From Deltaproteobacteria bacterium (GTDB lineage: Bacteria > Desulfobacterota > Binatia > HRBIN30 > CADEER01): 64,000 bases of DNA. Each line of letters begins with the position of its first letter. Position 1 is the first letter of the stretch. Positions 15,799 to 22,790 of the stretch are shown piece by piece. A program made the position numbers and the translations under genes. The DNA lies in the NCBI GenBank assembly GCA_029262455.1, contig JAJCZJ010000022.1:1-64000 (forward strand), in the 5' to 3' direction. Under the pieces are notes generated by a model. That model had not been told where the DNA came from and ran no database searches. It saw only the letters and a list, made by a program, of their open reading frames with translations.

Positions 15799-17771
15799 TG
15801 GACTATCGCCAGGCCTTTCTCGGTGGTTACGAATATGTTGTCGCTGAGATCGATGATGGGAGAGGACAGAGTCGTCGTCCCGACGTCATCGCCTAGGGCG
15901 ATGCAGCCTGTATCCCAGCGCGAAACGCATTGTTCGGTGTCCGCACAGGTGTCGATGGTACAGGCACGTGCACTGTCGCCGGAGCAAAATCCTACTTCGG
16001 TGCACGGGCCTTCTGCATCGACGACCGAGCAACATGGGCCGTCCGCTTCGCAATCATCGGGAGTGCAAGCCGTTCCCGTATCGGTACCTTCGCTCGTCTG
16101 ACACGTCCCGGTCGGTCGGGAACCGTCCAGTCGTCGGGCGCAGACTTTGCCGTCGAGGGTCGCGGCGACAACAAATGAGTCAGCCGATAGGGCGGGCGAG
16201 GTGATGACGGCCGCAGGGCCAGTGCTGTCCAGTGGGATGCGCGCTTCGCGAGTGCAGGCACTTTCGTCGTCGCTGTCGCCGATCGTGCAGGTGTCGGGAC
16301 CACACGCTTCCGTGCTGTCGTCCGAGCAGAAAAACTGGCCGCAGGTCTCGCCTAGGGGGCACGGAGTATCGTCGTCGCAGGTCATCTCTTGTGAGAGGGA
16401 GCAGCGTTGTGTCCCGCCGCAGGTCTCGCCGGTGGGGCAATCTTCGTCGGCTGTGCAGGCTTGTGTCGCCGAGCAAAGTTGCGCGGCCCCGCAGGTTTCC
16501 CCGTCGGGGCAGTCGCCGTCGCCGGTGCATTCCTGCGTTGCCGAGCAGCGCATGACTTCGTCGCACGGTGCCTCGTTGTCGCACGTGCTTGGTACGCAGG
16601 CTTGATCGACATCGGAGCAGAAGCGAATCAGCTCTCCGTCGTCGGTGCCGATCCCGTAAAGAGTGCCTTCAATGTCGACCGCGTAGACGACGCTTTGACC
16701 CAGAATACCACCTCCGTCGCTGACCAGGGGGGCCACGATGAGCGAGCCCCTAATGGGGGCTTCTGGGGTGAATGTCCAAGGCCTTGAACCGTTTGCCAAT
16801 ATTGCCACAACTTCGCCGGCGGCGTTGGTGAGGAAGAGGTCGTTTCGCGGGCCCACTGCTGGTGAAGGGAGTAGGTCTACATCACCAAAGGGCTCGCCGA
16901 TTGGGGTGCTAAAACGAAGCTGGCCCGCCCGATCGAGGTTGAAGACAAGACCTTCTGGGGTTGCGAAAGCGATCGTCAAATCGGCGAGGAGGGCGGGGGA
17001 GCTAGAAAGATTGCCCTCGAACGTGCCGTCTCCGGGAAAGGACCAGCGGCGAAGCCCGGACTCTGCGAGTGCGATCATCGTACCCTGAGTGGTGCCGAAG
17101 ATCGTAGACAGGAGATCGAGATCTCTGCTGGATTGTAGAATCAGCGGTGCTGCGCTCGAGCCGGTTGGGAAGGCGAAGATACACTGTGGTTCTTCGTCCA
17201 TCGTTGTCGATTCTCGAAAACGAAACACGTGGCCCATCGGATTGTCTGGGGTTGGATCTGATCCGAAGACGAGATCGCGACCGTTTGCGTTGACGGAGAT
17301 CGATGATCGAATGGGTCCGATCCGGGGGGCCGTGACCGGCGGAACTCCAAGCGGATCGTCTTCTGACATGTCGAGACGGCAATCCTCCAGAGTCCATCGC
17401 AGCCGTTGGAGGTTGCCCTCCATGTCCTCGACCGCATCGAGGTCGAGAGAAATCAATCCGTCATCGGTGCCGACGTAGAGTGCGCCGTTTGCGCCGATCG
17501 TGGGCGTCGAGATGGTAGGGTTCACTCCCACTTCGCTGAAGTCGAAGAGAAGGCTGGCAGCCCCGGCGTTCCTAGCGACCTGACCATTCGCGCCACCGGT
17601 GTTGGAGTCGTTTCGCCGCAGTCGTGGCCACTCCAGTAGTGGACCAGCGGGCACGCCCGAAGAGCCACCGCCGCCCGAGCACGAAACAAGGGGTGACGAG
17701 AACAGCAGCGCGCAGCAGAGGAGGGTTCGCGACATCGTCGCGCACTTTTCATAGCGGCGGACAAAACTCAA
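15795..17771 (-). CDS. propeller-like lipoprotein with Cys-rich repeat insert
   Basis: A paralogue-like partner of the downstream lipoprotein, about 658 residues, with lipobox LVSC followed by SGGGGSSG. Beta-propeller units (LYVGTDDGLISLDLD, VYAVDIEGTLYGIGTDDG) are interrupted by a Cys-rich stretch encoded at about 16244-16619. Its near-repeated units are CTGDGDCPDGETCG, CTADEDCPTGETCG and CPLGETCG. A second Cys-rich block lies near the C-terminus. TTG at 17771 is preferred because AAGGAG sits 6 nt upstream; ATG at 17735 is the alternative. It lies 11 nt downstream of the methyltransferase gene. Confidence 0.72.
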   Translation of the reverse strand: MSFVRRYEKCATMSRTLLCCALLFSSPLVSCSGGGGSSGVPAGPLLEWPRLRRNDSNTGGANGQVARNAGAASLLFDFSEVGVNPTISTPTIGANGALYVGTDDGLISLDLDAVEDMEGNLQRLRWTLEDCRLDMSEDDPLGVPPVTAPRIGPIRSSISVNANGRDLVFGSDPTPDNPMGHVFRFRESTTMDEEPQCIFAFPTGSSAAPLILQSSRDLDLLSTIFGTTQGTMIALAESGLRRWSFPGDGTFEGNLSSSPALLADLTIAFATPEGLVFNLDRAGQLRFSTPIGEPFGDVDLLPSPAVGPRNDLFLTNAAGEVVAILANGSRPWTFTPEAPIRGSLIVAPLVSDGGGILGQSVVYAVDIEGTLYGIGTDDGELIRFCSDVDQACVPSTCDNEAPCDEVMRCSATQECTGDGDCPDGETCGAAQLCSATQACTADEDCPTGETCGGTQRCSLSQEMTCDDDTPCPLGETCGQFFCSDDSTEACGPDTCTIGDSDDESACTREARIPLDSTGPAAVITSPALSADSFVVAATLDGKVCARRLDGSRPTGTCQTSEGTDTGTACTPDDCEADGPCCSVVDAEGPCTEVGFCSGDSARACTIDTCADTEQCVSRWDTGCIALGDDVGTTTLSSPIIDLSDNIFVTTEKGLAIVQ

Positions 17772-17782
17772 TGGAGGCTCCT

Positions 17783-18364
17783 TCAATGTGTGACCTTTCG
17801 TGCCGCCAGCCGCGACAGGTACGCCATCTCGCGGCCGGTATCGAAGAGGCCCTCTTCGTGCTCGAGCACTTCGAAGTCTGAGAAGGTTGCTAGAAGCTCA
17901 CCGCGTTCTAGTAAGAACGCCGGATTGCGCGGATGGCCGATAGTCTTCTGGTCGATCAAGAAGGTCTCCAGGACAGCAACGCCGCCTGGAGCGAGTGTCT
18001 GCTTGAGAGGCTCGAAGAGTTCGCGTTGAAGATAGAACATTTTGATCGCAATAGTGAAGTGCTCGCACGGCAGGGGAAAGCTGGTTAGATCAGCCTGTAC
18101 CGGCGAAATAGGCAGCCTATCTTGCCTCGCGATCGATTGCAGCCGCGTCAGAGCGGAGTGCGCAAAGTCGACGGCGGTGACCGGATGGCCGGCCCGGGCG
18201 AGCAACAGAGAATGTCGTCCATCACCGCTAGCGATGTCGATCGCTGCTCCCGGAGGTAGGTCGGGAAGCAGTGCCTGGAGGAATTCGGAGGGCTTACCGG
18301 GGCTGCGATCCGGTGCCGCGTAGCGGTTTTCCCAGTGCTTGCGTTTGTCGGGCACGCCGCTCAC
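17783..18364 (-). CDS. class I SAM-dependent methyltransferase
   Basis: A 193-residue methyltransferase of the UbiE/TehB-like type. After an N-terminal KHWENRYA it has motif I AIDIASGDGRHSLLLARAG near residue 48, then the acidic end of beta-2 in VTAVDFAHSAL, and LAPGGVAVLETF near residue 135. GTG at 18364 overlaps the comF stop as GTGA and removes a spurious basic leader. Substrate unknown. It forms a run with comF upstream and two lipoprotein genes downstream. Confidence 0.8.
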   Translation of the reverse strand: MSGVPDKRKHWENRYAAPDRSPGKPSEFLQALLPDLPPGAAIDIASGDGRHSLLLARAGHPVTAVDFAHSALTRLQSIARQDRLPISPVQADLTSFPLPCEHFTIAIKMFYLQRELFEPLKQTLAPGGVAVLETFLIDQKTIGHPRNPAFLLERGELLATFSDFEVLEHEEGLFDTGREMAYLSRLAARKVTH

Positions 18365-19074
18365 TTGGCTCTTGCTAGGACGGCTGCGTCGACGCACTTT
18401 GCCCCCGCGTCGAGCAGGATTCGGGCACATTCGTTGATGGTGGCGCCGGTCGTGTAGACATCGTCTACGAGTAGGATTCGGCGTCCGCGGCACGCGTTGG
18501 TGACCTCGAATGCCCCTTGGATGTTGCGTTTCCGCTGTTGTTCGCCGAGACCGACTTGTGGAGCCGTGGGCCGTAGACGCTTCAGGAGCGACGGATCCAT
18601 GGTCCACGAGCGTCGTTTCGCTAGCGGGCGTGCCAGCAGGAGCGCCTGATTGAATCCGCGCCAGCGCAATCGATCGATGTGCAACGGCACGGGCACGACA
18701 GAGTCGAAGGTTTGGCCAGTCGGGAAGCTCCGTTCGATAAGCCTAGCAAGGGGCCACGCCAAGCTGACGTCGCGGTTGTATTTGAGGCCGTGAATTGTTC
18801 GAGCCAGCGGCGTGTCGTGGTTGTGACGGGAGTAGATTGAGCAAGGGCGAAGAGTGCCAAAGTTGGGCGGATTGCGGTTGCAGCGGGCGCAAAGGTGGTC
18901 GGGACCGCTGCGAAAAGGCTGGGCGCAGCGGGGGCAGTTCGCGGCGGGAACCGTGGCGATCTCCGCACTGCAAGGGCCGCAGAAGTCTGGTTCTTGTGCG
19001 CGTCGATTGCACCCGGGGCAGATGGGCGGAAAGGTGAAGTCTAAGATGTCCTTGACGATCGAAGTCCAACCCAT
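18361..19074 (-). CDS. comF: ComF family phosphoribosyltransferase-like protein
   Basis: A 237-residue ComF protein, the family linked to DNA uptake. It has an N-terminal zinc-finger region (FPPICPGCNRR, FCGPCSAEI, NCPRCAQPF, CARCNRNPP) and a type I phosphoribosyltransferase domain. The latter contains VVPVPLHIDRLRWRGFNQALLLARPLA and the PRPP loop RILLVDDVYTTGATINEC near residue 203. ATG at 19074 matches the family N-terminus. Its exact role is unproven in most lineages. Confidence 0.9.
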   Translation of the reverse strand: MGWTSIVKDILDFTFPPICPGCNRRAQEPDFCGPCSAEIATVPAANCPRCAQPFRSGPDHLCARCNRNPPNFGTLRPCSIYSRHNHDTPLARTIHGLKYNRDVSLAWPLARLIERSFPTGQTFDSVVPVPLHIDRLRWRGFNQALLLARPLAKRRSWTMDPSLLKRLRPTAPQVGLGEQQRKRNIQGAFEVTNACRGRRILLVDDVYTTGATINECARILLDAGAKCVDAAVLARAK

Positions 19075-19170
19075 CGGCGCGAGTGTATCCCGCGCTTGCA
19101 CCGGTCTCCAGCGACCCTGGTTCGGATGTCGCGTTGTACGACCGCGCGATGCAGGTGTAGCTTTGGCCGT

Positions 19171-19506
19171 ATGAAGTGTCGGTTTTGTGGCGCGCGCTCC
19201 GGTTGGCGCCGACGATGCGCTGATTGTCGAGTCTTGTGGAAGACCTGGCTGGCCAATCGCGGCCAAGGGATGCGCCGGCTACTTGCGTCCTTCGAGGAGC
19301 TGCCGATTGAGCGGAACCAGATCGAGCGGTTTCTGGAGGCTGAACCCAAACCCGGTGGCGGTACGATTCGGGACCATATTGCTGCGGAGATGGCGAATCA
19401 GCTGCTTGGGGCCCTCGGCCAGGGAGCTTCGCAAGATCCAGAGAAGACCAAGAAACTCAGGGAAGTCGGAGCTTGGAAAGGGTACGACCAGCGGCCCGAG
19501 GAGTAG
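19171..19506 (+). CDS. small zinc-ribbon hypothetical protein
   Basis: A 111-residue protein starting MKCRFCGARSGWRRRCADCRVLW. Two CxxC pairs 10 residues apart form a small zinc ribbon. A charged helical part follows (LASFEELPIERNQIERFLEAEP). ATG at 19171 places the zinc ribbon at the extreme N-terminus; the reading frame is open to 19096. Divergent from comF. Function unknown; real coding is supported by the ordered Cys motif and lack of overlap. Confidence 0.6.
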   Translation: MKCRFCGARSGWRRRCADCRVLWKTWLANRGQGMRRLLASFEELPIERNQIERFLEAEPKPGGGTIRDHIAAEMANQLLGALGQGASQDPEKTKKLREVGAWKGYDQRPEE

Positions 19507-19560
19507 TGCGAGCGCACAATTGCCTTTGACGTGACCGTTTCGCGGATCTAACATAGCCGC

Positions 19561-19728
19561 GTGTTCAAGCGCTTCGTAATCGGCTTCGTGCTTGGGATTT
19601 TTCTCATGAATTGGTACATCCACAATGGCGAGGTGTTCTTGGCTGGAATGGATTCCTGGTTCGAAGGTTCGGCATCGAAGTACCGCGGGGATAGTAAACA
19701 CCGCGATATTAACCGCCAGATTCGCTAA
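19561..19728 (+). CDS. small single-pass membrane protein (55 aa)
   Basis: GTG at 19561 opens a 55-residue frame. It has one N-terminal hydrophobic segment (RFVIGFVLGIFLMNWYI, residues 4-20) followed by an acidic/basic soluble tail ending HRDINRQIR. The amphipathic design, Trp/Tyr at the membrane edge and location between two real genes argue for coding. No ribosome binding site is clear, and I cannot name a family. It is easily missed because of its size. Confidence 0.5.
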   Translation: MFKRFVIGFVLGIFLMNWYIHNGEVFLAGMDSWFEGSASKYRGDSKHRDINRQIR

Positions 19729-19799
19729 TCTGACGCCGGCTGCGTTCGTGACCTCCTGTCGAGGGCGTGAGCGGGGTCGAGTTTTAGGAGACAGTTCTT

Positions 19800-20288
19800 A
19801 TGGAGCTCCCCATCGTCACGAAGTTGAAAAAAGATCTTGAAGAACTACGCCACGAACTCAACTCGATCTTACCGAAGGAACTGGAAAAAGCCCGGGAACA
19901 TGGGGATTTGAAGGAAAACGCCGAATACCACGCAGCCAAGGAAAGGCAGGGCGTCGTCAACGCTCGAATGGGGGCGGCGGAGCAGCGTTTGCGCGAGTTG
20001 GCAATGGTCGACGTTGGGGCCTACCCGAGCGACGCGGTAGGTTACGGCAGCATTGTGTCTGTTGAGGATGAGGAGGACGGCGCCGAAGTGAAATTTGAGA
20101 TTGTATTTCCGGAAGAGATCGACGTCAGCAGTGGCCGGATTTCTCTGAGTTCTCCGCTTGGCAGAGCTCTGCTCAATAAGGTGCCCGGAGATGAGGTCGA
20201 AGTTCGCACTCCGAAGGGAGTCAAGGTCTACAGCATCCGAGAATTGACGACAATTCACCAGCGCAAGGAATTCGTTGGCGACGGCTGA
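19800..20288 (+). CDS. greA: transcription elongation factor GreA
   Basis: GreA rescues backtracked RNA polymerase by stimulating transcript cleavage. The 162-residue protein has the N-terminal coiled coil with the catalytic acidic tip REHGDLKENAEYHAAKE near residues 37-53, and a C-terminal FKBP-like domain (SSPLGRALLNKVPGDEVEVRTP). AGGAG lies 9 nt before ATG 19800. A hairpin with GCG-CTCCG / CGGAG-taa-CGC arms and TTTTATTTT follows at about 20310-20357, probably its terminator. Confidence 0.96.
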   Translation: MELPIVTKLKKDLEELRHELNSILPKELEKAREHGDLKENAEYHAAKERQGVVNARMGAAEQRLRELAMVDVGAYPSDAVGYGSIVSVEDEEDGAEVKFEIVFPEEIDVSSGRISLSSPLGRALLNKVPGDEVEVRTPKGVKVYSIRELTTIHQRKEFVGDG

Positions 20289-20378
20289 TTGATCAATTTC
20301 AAAAGAGGGTGGCGCTCCGAAAAAGGAGGGCACCCCGGAGTAACGCTGTTTTATTTTCAAGTACGTGGAAGTGAACCG

Positions 20379-20475
20379 GCACCGCCCACTTGCGGCCGCA
20401 GGGCGGTGCATGGTAGGAAAAAAGTTGACTTTTGGCCGCGATAATGGCGGGCCGCAGGCCTGCCTTTTTATTTTG
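20379..20475 (+). promoter_or_regulatory. structured leader and terminator-like hairpin before rimP
   Basis: The 190-nt greA-rimP gap holds two strong structures. First, GCACCGCCC (20379-20387) pairs perfectly with GGGCGGTGC (20401-20409), around a loop that is itself the palindrome TGCGGCCGCA. Second, an 8-bp stem (20446-20453 with 20457-20464, loop GCA) is followed by TTTTTATTTT, ending only 6 nt before the rimP ATG. The latter looks like an intrinsic terminator placed as an attenuator of the rimP-nusA-infB operon. Regulation is inference. Confidence 0.55.
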
Positions 20476-20481
20476 TGACAC

Positions 20482-20961
20482 ATGATTGACGCTGCTGTGC
20501 GTAGGATTTGGGAGCTAACGGAGCCGCTTGTGGGTAACGAGGGACTTGAAATCATCGACATTGACTACCGTCGCGAGGCGAACGGTATGATGTTGCGATT
20601 CTACCTCGACAAGGTCGGAGGTGGCGTAACCATTGGTGAGCTGACGCCGATGAGTCGAGTGCTCGGCGATGTAGTCGACGCACACGATGTCGTGCCCGGT
20701 CGGTATTTGCTGGAGGTTTCTTCTCCCGGGATCAATCGAAGGCTGCGCCAGCCGCGGCATTTCCGGGAATTTGTCGGCAAGCAGGTTCGGGTGCGGACGG
20801 TTGAGCAGCAGGATGGGATGCGGTCGTTTCTTGGTGCGCTGAGCAAGGTCGGCGATGAAGGAATCGAGCTGGAGGTGGATGAGGGGCTGCGGTTTTTTCG
20901 CTTCGACGATATTCAGCAAGCGAACTACGAGCACGAGTTCGGAGACAAGTCGGCTCACTGA
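20482..20961 (+). CDS. rimP: ribosome maturation factor RimP
   Basis: RimP assists 30S subunit maturation. The 159-residue protein shows the family N-terminal domain (VGNEGLEIIDIDYRREANGMMLRFYLDK) and the signature YLLEVSSPGINRRLRQPRHFREFVGKQVRVRT, then an SH3-like C-terminal domain. ATG 20482 has no Shine-Dalgarno; instead the T tract of a terminator-like hairpin lies directly upstream. First gene of the rimP-nusA-rnpM-infB operon. Confidence 0.95.
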   Translation: MIDAAVRRIWELTEPLVGNEGLEIIDIDYRREANGMMLRFYLDKVGGGVTIGELTPMSRVLGDVVDAHDVVPGRYLLEVSSPGINRRLRQPRHFREFVGKQVRVRTVEQQDGMRSFLGALSKVGDEGIELEVDEGLRFFRFDDIQQANYEHEFGDKSAH

Positions 20962-21001
20962 GCTGGCTCTCTTCCGACCGGTATAATGGCCGAGGTGACC
21001 C

Positions 21002-22504
21002 ATGCAGCCCCCCGAATTAAGTCGAGTGATCGAACAGGTCAGCAAGGAGAAGGGAATTGACCGTGCCGTCGTGGTGCATGCGGTCGAGACCGCGATGCTG
21101 TCCGCTGCCAAGAAGGTTATTGGTGGCGACATGCGCATCGAGGCGCAGTACAACCCCGATATCGGGGAGGTCGAACTCTTCAAGATCCTGACCGTCGTCA
21201 CCGAGGTTGCCAACGACGAAACCGAGATTTCTCTCGAGGCGGCGCGAAAAGATCTCGACCCCGAGGCACAGCTCGGTGATGAGCTGCTCGAGAAACTCGC
21301 GCAACGCTACGGACGTATCGCCGCGCAGGCGGCGAAGCAGAATCTGATTCAGCGTCTGCGTGATGCCGAACGAGATCTGATTTACTCGGAGTTCAAGGAC
21401 CGCAAGGGCGAGCTGACTCATTCGGGCATCGTTCAGCGCTTCGATAAGAAGAATATCATCGTAAATTTAGGCCGCACAGACGCGATTTTGCCTGAGAAAG
21501 AGCAAATTCCGCGTGAACGCTACCGCCATGGTGACCGGATCCGAGCCTTCATTTTAGACGTCGAAATGGCGGGCAAGGGGCCTCAGATTATCCTTTCGAG
21601 GACCCATCCAGGATTCCTGATCAAGTTGTTCGAGCAGGAAGTGCCGGAGATCTACGAGAGCATCGTCGAGGTCAAAGGTGCTGCCCGCGAGCCCGGTGGC
21701 CGAGCCAAGATTGCGGTCGTCTCGAAGGATTCTGACGTCGACCCGGTGGGGGCGTGCGTCGGAATGAAGGGCACCCGCGTGCAGAGTGTGGTTCAGGAGC
21801 TGCGTGGGGAAAAGATCGATATCGTCCATTGGACGGCGGATCCAGCTGAGTACGTCGCGCGGGCGATGGCGCCGGCGCGGGTGTCCCGGATCGTGATGGA
21901 CGAAGATGCGAACTCCATGGAAGTCGTCGTGCCGGATGACCAACTATCGCTCGCGATTGGGAAAAAGGGGCAGAACGTTCGACTCGCGTCACGCCTAACT
22001 GGATGGAACCTCGAGGTGCGAAGCGAAGCGGAAGCTGAAGAAGAGTCGCGCATCGCTCGGGTCTCGCTGAGTTCGATTCCGGGGATTGGTGACGTAACGG
22101 CCGAGTTGCTGTTTCAGCACGGTTTTAAGTCTGCGCAGGAAGTTGCCGACGCTGGGGAAACCGCCCTGGCGGAAGTCGAGGGCATTGAGGTCGATCGGAT
22201 TCCGGCGATCCTCGAAGCGGCTCGAACCCAGGCGGAGGAACTCAAGCGCCTGGCCGCTGAAGCTGAGGTGGCTGAAGCGGCGGCAGCGGCGGCGGCAGCG
22301 GCTGAAGCTGCTGCGGAGGTTGCGGCAGCGGCTGAAGCTGTTGCGGAGGTTGCGGCCATGCCGGTGGCGGACTTGTCGATTCCATCTGGCGAGTCAGAGA
22401 CGTTGCCGATTGCTCCTGTAACCGCCGATGGCGGCGAGCCAGCTCTTCCCCTACCCGTGCCGGGCGATTCAGGGACGGGTGGTCCAGAAGGTGGCGCGTC
22501 GTGA
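21002..22504 (+). CDS. nusA: transcription termination/antitermination factor NusA
   Basis: A 500-residue NusA: N-terminal RNAP-binding domain (SRVIEQVSKEKGIDRAVVVHAVETAML), S1 domain (GIVQRFDKKNIIVNLGRTDAILP), KH1 and KH2 with GMKGTRVQSVVQELRGEKID and LAIGKKGQNVRLASRLTGW, then one helix-hairpin-helix (SIPGIGDVTAELLFQHGF). The C-terminus is an Ala/Glu-rich tail containing two copies of an AEAAAEVAAAAEAV-like unit. Its stop overlaps the rnpM start as GTGA. Confidence 0.96.
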   Translation: MQPPELSRVIEQVSKEKGIDRAVVVHAVETAMLSAAKKVIGGDMRIEAQYNPDIGEVELFKILTVVTEVANDETEISLEAARKDLDPEAQLGDELLEKLAQRYGRIAAQAAKQNLIQRLRDAERDLIYSEFKDRKGELTHSGIVQRFDKKNIIVNLGRTDAILPEKEQIPRERYRHGDRIRAFILDVEMAGKGPQIILSRTHPGFLIKLFEQEVPEIYESIVEVKGAAREPGGRAKIAVVSKDSDVDPVGACVGMKGTRVQSVVQELRGEKIDIVHWTADPAEYVARAMAPARVSRIVMDEDANSMEVVVPDDQLSLAIGKKGQNVRLASRLTGWNLEVRSEAEAEEESRIARVSLSSIPGIGDVTAELLFQHGFKSAQEVADAGETALAEVEGIEVDRIPAILEAARTQAEELKRLAAEAEVAEAAAAAAAAAEAAAEVAAAAEAVAEVAAMPVADLSIPSGESETLPIAPVTADGGEPALPLPVPGDSGTGGPEGGAS

Positions 22505-22779
22505 GTCGGAAGAAGCATAGGCCTATCCGCACCTGCGTTGGGTGTGGCAAGAGAGCGGAGCGATCCGAGTTGGTTCGGCTAATACGTAGCGAGAATGGTT
22601 CTGTCCTTAGGGACGAAAGCGGTGCTGCTGCAGGCCGCGGCAGCTACTTACACCGATGTGAAGTTTGCTGGACAAGTTTTGCGCGACGGCGGGGGATGGT
22701 TCGATCGTTTCGAGCCCCGTTAACGTCGCAGGCCCGCACGGCGCTCGTGGAAGAACTCCGCGCCGGCGAGAGCCTCTGA
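22501..22779 (+). CDS. rnpM: YlxR/RnpM family RNA-binding protein
   Basis: A 92-residue protein of the DUF448 (YlxR) family, recently named RnpM for modulation of RNase P in Bacillus. It has PIRTCVGCGKRAERSELVRLI at the N-terminus and the GRGSYLHRCEVCW signature near residue 45. Start GTG 22501 overlaps the nusA stop. The place between nusA and infB is the canonical one. Confidence 0.92.
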   Translation: MSRKKHRPIRTCVGCGKRAERSELVRLIRSENGSVLRDESGAAAGRGSYLHRCEVCWTSFARRRGMVRSFRAPLTSQARTALVEELRAGESL

Positions 22780-22790
22780 GAGGATGACGC

